A stretch of 64,000 bases of DNA, taken from assembly GCF_003816055.1 (NCBI RefSeq), contig NZ_CP033906.1:186001-250000 (forward strand), written 5' to 3'. Each line of letters opens with the position of its first letter. Position 1 is the first letter of the stretch. The position numbers were made by a program, and so were the translations under genes. The notes under the pieces were generated by a model. That model had not been told where the DNA came from, did no database searches, and was given only the letters and a program-made list of their open reading frames with translations. This document shows, piece after piece, positions 18,256-27,298 of this stretch. Origin of the DNA: Bacillus sp. FJAT-42376 (GTDB lineage Bacteria > Bacillota > Bacilli > Bacillales > Bacillaceae).

Positions 18256-19722
18256 TCACAAAACCTGATTACTTAGCGCTTCATACCCCTTCGCCTGTTT
18301 CTCAATCCACCCATCTTTCTCAAGCTTTTTAAATGCTTTTTGAATATCCTTCTCTTCCCAGCTGCCAAGAAAACCATACAGCGGAGTGTGATTCAACCCC
18401 TGTTCCCTTATTTGGGAAGAGGTCCTGCCTTTAAGAAGCTGCGCAATCAGGTGAAGCGGTCTATCTTTAAGCGAATCATTCAGTTCATGCAAAATAGCCA
18501 GAACCTGTTCAAACGTCAGTGAGTTATTTTTCACTTGAATGCAGATGTCCTCCGGTTGAAAAGGCTCCACTTCCATCGCTTCTTTTAGCTTCCTGTGGAG
18601 ACGTGCGGCCTTTTCTATCCCCTCATCCACCGAATGCTTACGAATCACTTTCATCATGGAAATGGATGGAAGCTGAAAGCCTGAAAGCCAGATTAAGTCG
18701 GAAGACGCTCTTTCCACTGGAACAATCGCTTGAGTCAGCTGTTCTGCAAAGTCCAGGAACGGATCCTTTACAATGTCAGGCTGCACTGGGTAGCGGGTCA
18801 ATTCCTTTTTCATTTGTAAAATCTCGGCTAAACCGGAAAGCTCCTTTTTCCACTGGGCTATATTTTCTAAATCGTTCAGAAGCGGCTCGTTTTTTGAAGC
18901 AATCTCGTTAAACTGCCTCTCAATGGTAGCGATCCGTTTTACCGCTTTGTCCATATCCGGTTCTTCCTCAAGCTCCACTCTGGATTGTTCCACATGAAAC
19001 ATCCTTTTGGTTTTGCATATTTCACATGTTTGAGTGATCACTTTTTTTTGCGAATCGAATGTCAGCTCCTTTTCGTGGCTGCAGCGCTCTGGCAATTCCC
19101 GGTATGGTCTCATTACAATTTCTACCCGATGTCTCCAAAATGCCACATCCTCGGGCGGTGTCAGAAGCGAAAGAAGGGAGGAGCGGTTCATCTTCTCTAC
19201 TGCTTGAATCACTTCTCGTTTTTCTCTTGCAAGCTGGACAAACGGGTGAAGCTCATAGCTATGTTCTATGATGGCTTCCCATTCACTCTTTCTTTTTAAT
19301 GAAACGGCAGCGCAGAACAGATAATCTCTTACGACCCTTTGTATATGCTTAGCAAGGTCCGCTTTGTTCATCTCCGCAAATTCCTTCGTATAAAAGGATT
19401 CCTTTATTTGAGGGATTCCGTGCACAGCTGAAAAATCATTCCATAAAAAAGCTTCCGGTTTCATGAGATAAGGGTGGATTTGCTCCTGCCTGTTTGAAAA
19501 GACCGGGAAAAACGCCTCCTGTTCAAGATGGAGAAAGCGCTGAATGCTTTCCTTTTCTGTCATGGAGAGGCATAGTTCATCCAGGCATTCCTGAATCCGG
19601 TTCAGAAGAGCCCGTTCTGTTTTATGACCGGCTGACCGGACTTCTTTATTTTTCTTGCCGAGCGGAAGCACAGCAAGGGCTGGGTACGGATCGAAATATT
19701 GGGCGTGCAATTGAAGACTCAT
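18256..19722 (-). CDS. RQC-minor-1-like DNA-binding protein
   Basis: A 488-aa protein. The C-terminal about 70 residues (LIAQLLKGRTSSQIREQGLN, then PLYGFLGSWEEKDIQKAF and LEKDGWIEKQAKGYEAL) match the winged-helix RQC domain of RecQ helicases, but no helicase motifs are present, as in the stand-alone RQC-minor proteins. Midway is a possible zinc site: CSH near the start of a segment that ends CEICKTKRMF. The long N-terminal and central parts are helical and unassigned. Start set at 19722, where GCGGGA precedes the ATG; longer in-frame starts exist to 19758. The family name is from recall and was not searched. The cellular role is unknown. Confidence 0.7.
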   Translation of the reverse strand: MSLQLHAQYFDPYPALAVLPLGKKNKEVRSAGHKTERALLNRIQECLDELCLSMTEKESIQRFLHLEQEAFFPVFSNRQEQIHPYLMKPEAFLWNDFSAVHGIPQIKESFYTKEFAEMNKADLAKHIQRVVRDYLFCAAVSLKRKSEWEAIIEHSYELHPFVQLAREKREVIQAVEKMNRSSLLSLLTPPEDVAFWRHRVEIVMRPYRELPERCSHEKELTFDSQKKVITQTCEICKTKRMFHVEQSRVELEEEPDMDKAVKRIATIERQFNEIASKNEPLLNDLENIAQWKKELSGLAEILQMKKELTRYPVQPDIVKDPFLDFAEQLTQAIVPVERASSDLIWLSGFQLPSISMMKVIRKHSVDEGIEKAARLHRKLKEAMEVEPFQPEDICIQVKNNSLTFEQVLAILHELNDSLKDRPLHLIAQLLKGRTSSQIREQGLNHTPLYGFLGSWEEKDIQKAFKKLEKDGWIEKQAKGYEALSNQVL

Positions 19723-20144
19723 GGCCATTCCCGCTTTCCGTTGTTGTTTAATGACCATTATATATAGGATTGGGGATGATTGAAAATTTTAAGGTTCTGT
19801 TTCTCGTAAGAAGCCTGATGGTCTCTTGATTATTAGAAATCTACATTCTTCATTTATTAATTAATTCCCACTTACGCCTTTTTCTTCGATACCACAAAAA
19901 CATACATAACCCTTTATTTAAATATTTTGGTTTATTATGGATATTGATGAGGTATAAAACTAAAGTCATTACCTACTTCAAAATAAATATGCCTAGTCAG
20001 ATGAATGAGATAAATTTTTCTTAATTCAAAATACTCATTTTTTTAAACTAGAATATAATTTCCATCTTTTCGATTCTTATTCTCCTCTCCACACTTTAAT
20101 ATGGATAAAGGATTGCAATTAAATTGTTATCAGGAGGAAGAAAA
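19723..20144. other. AT-rich intergenic region ahead of the lipoprotein/lipase pair
   Basis: This 420-base region is visibly AT-richer than the genes to its left. It holds a perfect TATAAT at 20054-20059 without a convincing -35. No small open frame with a ribosome site was seen, so no WXG100-type partner protein is encoded here. Confidence 0.5.
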
Positions 20145-21119
20145 ATGAAATTTACATACACACTTGGCACAATTGTATTAGGCAGCATTTTATTAACAGG
20201 AGGTTGTTCACAATTGGAGAAACTGGATGAGAAATTGGATAAGAAAAATGCTGAATTGACAAAAAAGCTTGGTGGAACGCCGGTTGATGATGAAGATACA
20301 CCTTCAAAAACGGATAATCAAGAACTGTATGCTCGTGTTCAGGATTATACAGGAGAAGGGTTTTATCTACCCAACAGCGGGACTTTAACAGATAAACTTG
20401 CCGAGAAACATAAAAAAGAAATTACAAAAGCTGTTAAGGAGTATTTTAATCGTTCCTATCACACAGAAATAACCGTACATAACTTAGTTGGTGCACGAGA
20501 TGGAATTTCTGTATTTGTAGAATCGGTAGGGGAACCGCATTTTTATACTCTTGCAATCGTCCCTGTCAATTTATCTAATAAAGAAATATTGCTGGATAGA
20601 ATCCAATCCTTAGAAGGAGACGTAGAAAGTTCAATAGAGACGGGACTTTACGCAATGCTATACAAGAATGAGCTTCAACAGCTTGATAAATATTTGGAAA
20701 ACATCCAAATTCGTTTCCCTGTAACTGGAATGCGGATAGAAGCCATACAAAAAACAGCTGCCAATGGGTTTGCCAAATCAGAATATTACATTTCAAATTT
20801 TGACAAGACGTTAGATGAATTAGGCAGGAAATATGTTCAAGATCCAGCAAATACAATAAATCGCATCAAAGCGGGTAATAAACCTGCTTTAGACCCTAAA
20901 GAAATAAATATAACAATCCAACTTTTTATGAAGGATTCCAATGCAGAACCTGATCAGAGCATATTTGATCAAATTGTTTCTGAAATTAAGGGGAAAAGGG
21001 AATTTCCTCCTGGTATATACAATGTCATTCTTAATGATAACAAAATTATTAAGAGAACAGGTACCGGTCAAAAGGACAATAGCTTGGAAACTACAGATGG
21101 AACAATAATATTAAATTAA
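20145..21119 (+). CDS. DUF1672-type lipoprotein, possible immunity protein
   Basis: A 324-aa lipoprotein with lipobox LTGGC (Cys21) after a hydrophobic signal (FTYTLGTIVLGSILLTGG), followed by a charged linker of K, E and D and a globular domain starting near VQDYTGEGFYLPN, which I recognise as DUF1672, a family of staphylococcal and bacillar lipoproteins. AGGAGG sits before the ATG at 20145. Its stop is 11 bases from the start of the lipase-like gene, so they form an operon. A surface-anchored lipoprotein next to a putative secreted lipase fits an immunity role, as proposed for TilA with TslA in S. aureus; that role is an inference. Confidence 0.8.
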   Translation: MKFTYTLGTIVLGSILLTGGCSQLEKLDEKLDKKNAELTKKLGGTPVDDEDTPSKTDNQELYARVQDYTGEGFYLPNSGTLTDKLAEKHKKEITKAVKEYFNRSYHTEITVHNLVGARDGISVFVESVGEPHFYTLAIVPVNLSNKEILLDRIQSLEGDVESSIETGLYAMLYKNELQQLDKYLENIQIRFPVTGMRIEAIQKTAANGFAKSEYYISNFDKTLDELGRKYVQDPANTINRIKAGNKPALDPKEINITIQLFMKDSNAEPDQSIFDQIVSEIKGKREFPPGIYNVILNDNKIIKRTGTGQKDNSLETTDGTIILN

Positions 21120-21130
21120 GGAGGCTTAGG

Positions 21131-23179
21131 ATGTCTGCTAATACAACGGAAAATAAAAATACGGATAGAGATTTAGTTGAATTATCAGGTAAGACAGCTT
21201 ATCAATATCCTTCTGTATATAGAGAATTAAACATCAATAGTAATAGATATAAAGTGGTAGACACTAATTATTCAAGTCCTTCAGGCTTTGACGCCATGAC
21301 TGTCCAGAATAAAGAAACCGGCGAGTACTCCATCATCTACGTAGGCACCGAGCCAAACCAAGACAATAATAAAGCGGACATTTACACAGATGCTAAGCTT
21401 TTAAGTGAACTGGAAATAGATCAGATGACAGAAGCAAATGAGTACTACGAGGAAATGAATAAAAAATACGGCATTGATTCGGTTGCGGGAAATTCTTTAG
21501 GCGGCGGCCTTGCTCTTAGCGTCGGTGTCAATCACCCTGATTTAAAAACGGTAACATATAATCCAGCCCTGCTTCCAAAAGGAATGGTCGATCCAACAAA
21601 AGATTATTCAAATATGACAAGCTATTTCGGAAAATATGATCCGCTCACTTTAGCTGAAGTAGCTTTAGATTTAGGACACCGAATACCCGGTAATCATTAC
21701 ACCATTAACAATGGCCTGCCCGATTTTGGCGAGGACTTCAGCACCTTTATCAGCAATCATACTGGATACGGAAAATCTGAGTATGGTGTTGCCGAAATAG
21801 GTGCAGACGAATTCATTATTACAAGTATTTGGACAGAAGAACCGCTTTACGGCGGCGGAAATTCAACCAAAATCGAACTTAATAAAGGAGCTTTGGAGAC
21901 CCTTGCCAGTTCGCTGGAATCCGAAATTAAAGGCAGAGCTTCAAGAATTTCCGGCTACATTGATAAAGCCGAAGATATTGTAAAAACTGAAGCAGATGCT
22001 TTTAACAAAAGGGTTGATACGCTTCGGGACATATTAATTGATATGGTAAAAGCAGCAGTAGGCGACCCTGCCATCCACAGCTTAACGAAAGACGGTGAGG
22101 CTGCCAAATTCCTTTTAAACAGCACAGATGCTTTAATCACTACGGCAGAAGACCTTTGCAGAGGGCTTAACAGCATATTAAACTCTCCACCCGCTCAGCT
22201 GATAGAGTTCTGCACCTCAACCAATATAAGTGTTGAATCTCTTTTTCGTTCACTGCGGAAAGAGGTTAACAAATCATTTGAATCCGTATTTGACACGGCC
22301 AGTTTATTTTCAAAGATCCTTGATACAGTCATTCCTATTCTTATTCGGGGCGGAACTGATTTTACAGATGATGCCGTGGTGAATGAATACAATTCACACT
22401 ATACAATCCTTCAAAAGAATGCACATACCATGATCACCCAGATCGACAATTACAAGAGTCAGGTGACCGGATTTGTCGAAGCCATTTTTGATGCGGATCA
22501 GGATATTGGAACAAAAATCGAAAATGGCAGCGGAACATTAAATGAGATTGCACAAGTATCCAGAACCATCCCCTCCAACATGAACGACTCACCCTACTTC
22601 ACTTTTGCCACTGACTTGAAAGACATTGTTTCCGAATCAAACTATGAGTTATTTAAAACGACCTGCACAGGCAGTTTGCTCCCTATTCTTTGCGCCTTTG
22701 AAAGTGCGTTAGTATTGGGAGAAACCATCCTAGAAAGCATTTCTTTTGCTGTTAAAAGCGCGGCTGTAACGGTTGTCTCTTTAACTCCGGATTTGTTCGG
22801 ATTATTTGAACAGTTTGATCGGCAAATTAAAAATTTCGTACAGAAAATTACAGCAGTGCTTGATGAGGCAGCTAGCTTTGTGGAAGGTTTACGGGAAGGC
22901 ATTGGGAAATTAATCATGAACCTGCCTGATTTAGTAGAAGCCTTCCAGCCCTATTTGGAAACAGCGATCTTCGAAGAGACAAAATATAAAGAACTTCATA
23001 TCTATAATCAAGTTTCTTTATCCGCTCTGGAGGACATGGACAAACTTTTCGGCGACATTATTTATCAATTATCCGATCATAAATCTGAAGCTGTTCAGGT
23101 TCTCTGCGAAACTTCAGAAAAATTATCGAAAAATTTCAGTACCCTACGTGAACAAATTGAATGCTGTACTGTGAACTAA
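21131..23179 (+). CDS. Lipase-like protein with long C-terminal helical domain (TslA-like architecture)
   Basis: A 682-aa protein with no N-terminal signal. Residues about 15-215 form an alpha/beta hydrolase: nucleophile Ser122 in GNSLGG, probable acid Asp170 in FGKYDPLT and probable His189 in GNHYTINNG, in the canonical Ser-Asp-His order. From about residue 247 the chain is almost wholly helical, starting IELNKGALETLASSLESEI, and includes a hydrophobic stretch near residues 515-560. This is a catalytic domain first and a helical, LXG-like domain last, the reverse of ordinary LXG toxins and the layout known for TslA. GGAGG precedes the ATG. The family name SA1320 also comes to mind. Phospholipase activity and type VII secretion are inferences; no partner proteins or secretion genes are in this window. 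Confidence 0.75.
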   Translation: MSANTTENKNTDRDLVELSGKTAYQYPSVYRELNINSNRYKVVDTNYSSPSGFDAMTVQNKETGEYSIIYVGTEPNQDNNKADIYTDAKLLSELEIDQMTEANEYYEEMNKKYGIDSVAGNSLGGGLALSVGVNHPDLKTVTYNPALLPKGMVDPTKDYSNMTSYFGKYDPLTLAEVALDLGHRIPGNHYTINNGLPDFGEDFSTFISNHTGYGKSEYGVAEIGADEFIITSIWTEEPLYGGGNSTKIELNKGALETLASSLESEIKGRASRISGYIDKAEDIVKTEADAFNKRVDTLRDILIDMVKAAVGDPAIHSLTKDGEAAKFLLNSTDALITTAEDLCRGLNSILNSPPAQLIEFCTSTNISVESLFRSLRKEVNKSFESVFDTASLFSKILDTVIPILIRGGTDFTDDAVVNEYNSHYTILQKNAHTMITQIDNYKSQVTGFVEAIFDADQDIGTKIENGSGTLNEIAQVSRTIPSNMNDSPYFTFATDLKDIVSESNYELFKTTCTGSLLPILCAFESALVLGETILESISFAVKSAAVTVVSLTPDLFGLFEQFDRQIKNFVQKITAVLDEAASFVEGLREGIGKLIMNLPDLVEAFQPYLETAIFEETKYKELHIYNQVSLSALEDMDKLFGDIIYQLSDHKSEAVQVLCETSEKLSKNFSTLREQIECCTVN

Positions 23180-23212
23180 TCCTTTCATCAGCCAAAGTAA
23201 GATATGATACCT

Positions 23213-23242
23213 AAAGCTCAATCACGTCCGATTGAGTTTTTT
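23213..23242 (+). terminator. Terminator of the lipoprotein/lipase operon
   Basis: CTCAATC (23217-23223) pairs with GATTGAG (23230-23236) and six T follow. Confidence 0.8.
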
Positions 23243-23342
23243 ACTGGCTCCTCAAATTCCCTATCCAGCCGCCCCTTTCCCCCATGCTTTTCCATAACAT
23301 CATCCTATAAAGATAAAAGCCCGCCCCCAAAAGGACAAGCTT

Positions 23343-24602
23343 CTACTTTTTCACTTTCGTCATCTTCTGCAAAATAAACACAATCAGCAGGACCGATATC
23401 AGGGCGATAATGGTGTTGAAGACCCATTCGGTCTGAAACCACTGAACCTGTTTTTCCTCTTTTGGAGCTGCTTTTTGCGGGCGTTTGATGCTTGAGCCTA
23501 ATGTCGCCTCGCTGACGGATTCCTTTTCAATGAAGCTTCGAAATTCCTCGATGTCATATTGGGGAATCTGTGCATTTTTGCTGCCGTAAAGGAGCTGATA
23601 CGGACCTGCGCTTTTCTTTTCGAATACGAGCTCATCTACCAGATAGGTGATGGTGATGCCCTGAAGATCAAGCGGTGCGTTATCTTCATTGCTGATGGTG
23701 ATGGTGATTTTGCCGGCAGAAGAAGGCGATTGAAAGGTCAAATCCGTATTTAGAATGCGTGTATCTTTAAAGTCCGCCCGATAGAGCTCGGCTTCCCCGC
23801 TCAATGAAACCGGGAGGCCTGAGCCCTCTTCTATTTCCACCGTCCGCCGGAAGTTCCCCGCAGCGTTCACTGACACTTTGGCTATTTTAAGCCTTTGCTT
23901 ATTTTCAATCGTGATCACGGTTTGCTTTCCTTTTTCAGCAGCCGTAAATTCCGGCGTTTTCTGTTTGGAAAATTCCTTGAAGCTTTCTCTTGTTTCGCTA
24001 TGGATTAAGGATAGCCCGGGCAAGTTTATTTTCTCAGCGTTGTCGAGAATTTTGACTCGGTAATAGGTGTATTTCATTGCCATTCCCAGATCTATCGTAT
24101 CTTTCTTCACTTCGCCCGTATTGTAAAGGGTATCTTCCGTTACAGGTTCCCACTTAAGACCGTCATAACTCCCCAGTACTTGGGTTTTCTTTAAAAAAGG
24201 CTGGTCAGGGAGATCTGCTTTCAGCGTTTCTCCAACAATGTCTGTGTTTTTCTCATCTTGAATCATTTTAAAATCATAGAGTGTATTTCCGTTTTCTTCT
24301 CTTCCGGGCAAGGGTTCCGAGGAGTAGACGGTTTCCTGTTCCGATACGTTTCCGTAGCCGTTTTTCATATAGTATGGAACGGTTTGTCCCTTCTCATTGA
24401 CGATGCGAACGTCTCCCAAGTCTTCCCGTGCCCCGGAATATACCTCTTCATCCAAAAACAGAGACTGGTATTTGCCTTCGTTTTGAATCTCAATGTTTTT
24501 AGCAAATTTCCATGTATCCTTTTCTGCCAGTGCGGAAGGAGGACTGCTCCCCAGCAAAAAAGCAGCAGCCAGGAGGATTGATTTTTTATTCAGCTGAAAC
24601 AT
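23343..24602 (-). CDS. DUF3999-like exported membrane-anchored protein
   Basis: A 419-aa protein with an N-terminal signal (KKSILLAAAFLLGSSPPSALA), a long extracytoplasmic beta-rich region (starting WKFAKNIEI) and one C-terminal transmembrane helix (WVFNTIIALISVLLIVFIL) followed by a basic tail. This layout and its position directly after a DUF2339 gene match DUF3999, the usual partner of DUF2339 in other bacteria. The start at 24602 has AGGAGG upstream and overlaps the DUF2339 stop by 17 bases, so translation is coupled. The function of the pair is unknown; a cell-envelope role is plausible. Confidence 0.7.
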   Translation of the reverse strand: MFQLNKKSILLAAAFLLGSSPPSALAEKDTWKFAKNIEIQNEGKYQSLFLDEEVYSGAREDLGDVRIVNEKGQTVPYYMKNGYGNVSEQETVYSSEPLPGREENGNTLYDFKMIQDEKNTDIVGETLKADLPDQPFLKKTQVLGSYDGLKWEPVTEDTLYNTGEVKKDTIDLGMAMKYTYYRVKILDNAEKINLPGLSLIHSETRESFKEFSKQKTPEFTAAEKGKQTVITIENKQRLKIAKVSVNAAGNFRRTVEIEEGSGLPVSLSGEAELYRADFKDTRILNTDLTFQSPSSAGKITITISNEDNAPLDLQGITITYLVDELVFEKKSAGPYQLLYGSKNAQIPQYDIEEFRSFIEKESVSEATLGSSIKRPQKAAPKEEKQVQWFQTEWVFNTIIALISVLLIVFILQKMTKVKK

Positions 24603-27117
24603 TTTGCTGGGCCTCCTGCCGGCTTGATACTTTCTGGTACATATATGAAATGGCAAGCAGCGCTATTCCAAAGCAGAAATAGGCAATGATTCTGCTTCCC
24701 TCTGTTAAAAATGCCAGGTCGAAAAGGATTAGTTTCCCAGTAGAAAGCAACGTGATGCCAAGTCCAATCCGGCGAATATAGACGTATTGTTTTTTGAATC
24801 CGTAAAAAATGTAGCCAATCGCAACCGCCAGGAAAATGGTGCTGGCTAAAACTCCTACATCGCCCAAACGGAATTGGACATAGAGGAAAGCAGCCAGAAT
24901 TCCGAGCAGGTAAACGGATAAAACCGTCGGATACAGCTCTACATTTTTGTATTGCTTCCGGATAAAGGAAAGCAGCAAATCTCTTCCGGTAAAGAAGATG
25001 AGCAGATTAAATCCGATTAATAGCACGAGAGCCAGATAATGAATAAATGTGTTTTGTTCTAGACCAGGCTCTAAAACCGGGATGCTTACCGTTACGGCAA
25101 GTCCGATGAGGCAGCCCAATGCATGAAGAAACAGGGCGTAATACCGGACAAACCGGTCATACAGCAAGGTGACTTTAGGAAGCAAATACCCCAGACCAAC
25201 CGCAAGAAAAGCTTCCAGCATGAGCAGGTAAAACTGGTACTGATCAAAATCAGCAGGCACTCTCTCCCGGTACACCTTTACGGATTCATATAGGAGGTAG
25301 ATCCAGCCATTTACAAGCGATGTATATTTCAGTCCATTCAGCACCTGTCTGAACGAGCGGAATGGAGCGGAAAGGCTCCCATGCTTTTTTTGCTGCAGCA
25401 AATAAAAGACCGGGACGAGAATGAGTCCAGCTGTAATGGCCGTATACTTTACATCAAAGAAATCTGTCAGGCCAATCGGGGCCCCTGCTGCTGTAAACAG
25501 GAAGGAAAAGAGACAAAGGGCGTAAATAACCCAGCCTGCCTGCTGGAGAGCCTTCTGCTTTCCTGTATAGCCGTAGATCATAAGAATCAGCGCCTCTGCG
25601 AGCCAGCCGATGGATACCCATGCAATGCCGAACTGGAAGGGAATGACCAGAATGGCAAACGTAAGAGATGTAGCGTAAAAAAGCAGCTTCGTCTGATGTT
25701 CCCCGGACAATTTCTTTTCGGCAAAACGGCCCAGCCCGAAATACACGAGACAGAAAATGACGGCTAAGAGACCCCGGAACGAATTCCATTCCAGCTCATC
25801 AAACAGATCGTAAATCACTGTACAGCTAATAAAGGTGTTCAGTCCGAGAAGGATGACATCCGGTATTTTGAGTGCTTTGCTGTGCTTAAACGGAAAGCTT
25901 AGGGTGATGCTAAGATAAAGAAGGAATGTGAGCACCGAATACATAAGATCCGCGACCGGACTGCCGGAAAGAGCAATCAGCAAAAGCATCGTTGGCATAT
26001 TCAGCACGAAGCTGATGTAATGGACAATTTTCCATTGACGCTGAAACGATATCCACATAATGAACAGATTCAGCACAATGACATAGCCCATTGCTGCATA
26101 AACGGCGCTGCCTTCCACCCCAAATGCGATAATAAAAGAGTACAGCGGGATGTACCCCCCAATTAGACCAAACGTGCAAACCGTCCTAGAATGGTAACGG
26201 AGGGAAAGAAGGACCGCAGCTGCCGTAACGAGAATCGATAAAATGAGTGCAACGGGCATGCCGATTATGTTCAGCAGGAAGTAGCTGAAGAAAATCGACC
26301 CGTAAAGTACCGCGATTCCCCCGCCGATCAGCCCCAAGGCAAACGTTTTTTGCTGCTTGCGGTAAAGCCATTCCCCGCCCGCTAGCATCAGCCCCCCAAG
26401 AAGGAAAAAGGTTGCTCCCTTGAAGTAATCGTTAAACCATGTGGCATACGTATACCGGAATGCGGCACCAACCCCAAGGATGATCAGCAAGATTCCGATC
26501 CGGTTAATCCAGCTCAGTCCAATTTTCATTTCCACCTGATTTTGCTTCATTCGCTTTTGCATCATTTCTTCTGTTACTTCTTCTGCTGCCAGTTTTCCGT
26601 ATTGCGCAGATACTCCTTGCGCCACTTCCTCTTCCCGCTGGTTCATCAGCTCTTTATGCTGCCTGATCCGCTCCTCTACCATATTTGAAAACCGTTCAAG
26701 GGCAGCAAGAATTTCGTGTTTTTCTTCCCCCAGATTTTTCGAGGCCCGCTGCTTTAATTGCTCAATATCTCTTTTGGCGTTTTGTTCCAGTTCCTGCAGG
26801 CGGTTTTCGCGGGAGCCTTTCCCTTTCCCGAAGTATGTACGGAGCTTTTCCTGGGAGACCTTAAGTATATTCAGCTTTTCATCCAGCATTTGCTCCTGGA
26901 GTGCATAGCGGAGCCTGCTGTTTTCATCGGTGATGTCCCGATTCATTTTCTTAAGCTCATGGACCTGCTTCTCATATAAGGCATAATCCTTTCGCAGCTG
27001 TTCGTTTTCCTGAATAAAATCCTGGGATTCATATTCTCTGACAATCTCTGAAAATTCACTTGCCAATTGGGCCTGTGCAGCTTTTGCCTTCTGCAGACGG
27101 CCTTTTAATTCATCCAT
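24586..27117 (-). CDS. DUF2339 multi-pass membrane protein
   Basis: An 843-aa protein with an N-terminal coiled-coil part (about residues 1-195, rich in E, K, Q and R with heptad spacing) followed by more than 20 hydrophobic helices to the C-terminus. The junction segment GLSWINRIGILLIILGVGAAF and the next GGLMLAGGEWLYRK are typical for DUF2339. AGGGGG precedes the ATG. The downstream DUF3999-like gene overlaps its end. The family is widespread but uncharacterised; the architecture suggests a large membrane scaffold or transporter with a cytoplasmic coiled coil. Confidence 0.85.
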   Translation of the reverse strand: MDELKGRLQKAKAAQAQLASEFSEIVREYESQDFIQENEQLRKDYALYEKQVHELKKMNRDITDENSRLRYALQEQMLDEKLNILKVSQEKLRTYFGKGKGSRENRLQELEQNAKRDIEQLKQRASKNLGEEKHEILAALERFSNMVEERIRQHKELMNQREEEVAQGVSAQYGKLAAEEVTEEMMQKRMKQNQVEMKIGLSWINRIGILLIILGVGAAFRYTYATWFNDYFKGATFFLLGGLMLAGGEWLYRKQQKTFALGLIGGGIAVLYGSIFFSYFLLNIIGMPVALILSILVTAAAVLLSLRYHSRTVCTFGLIGGYIPLYSFIIAFGVEGSAVYAAMGYVIVLNLFIMWISFQRQWKIVHYISFVLNMPTMLLLIALSGSPVADLMYSVLTFLLYLSITLSFPFKHSKALKIPDVILLGLNTFISCTVIYDLFDELEWNSFRGLLAVIFCLVYFGLGRFAEKKLSGEHQTKLLFYATSLTFAILVIPFQFGIAWVSIGWLAEALILMIYGYTGKQKALQQAGWVIYALCLFSFLFTAAGAPIGLTDFFDVKYTAITAGLILVPVFYLLQQKKHGSLSAPFRSFRQVLNGLKYTSLVNGWIYLLYESVKVYRERVPADFDQYQFYLLMLEAFLAVGLGYLLPKVTLLYDRFVRYYALFLHALGCLIGLAVTVSIPVLEPGLEQNTFIHYLALVLLIGFNLLIFFTGRDLLLSFIRKQYKNVELYPTVLSVYLLGILAAFLYVQFRLGDVGVLASTIFLAVAIGYIFYGFKKQYVYIRRIGLGITLLSTGKLILFDLAFLTEGSRIIAYFCFGIALLAISYMYQKVSSRQEAQQNVSAE

Positions 27118-27239
27118 ATTAAGCCCCCTGAATGACCTTTATTTCTCACATCTATAGCTCCATTGGACTATATACCCTTATTTTTACATTCATACTAGTA
27201 AAATACAAAGTATTTTTTAAAAGTAAAAAAACCGCACAA

Positions 27240-27282
27240 TAAAAGAGCCTGATTCTTCTTAGCGCTAAGAAAAATCAGGCTC
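27240..27282 (-). terminator. Terminator of the alcohol dehydrogenase gene
   Basis: A long, nearly perfect stem (GAGCCTGATT at 27245-27254, complement at 27273-27282, with TTCTTAGC/GCTAAGAA inside) is followed on the minus strand by a T run. Confidence 0.85.
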
Positions 27283-27298
27283 CTGATTGACTGCAGTG

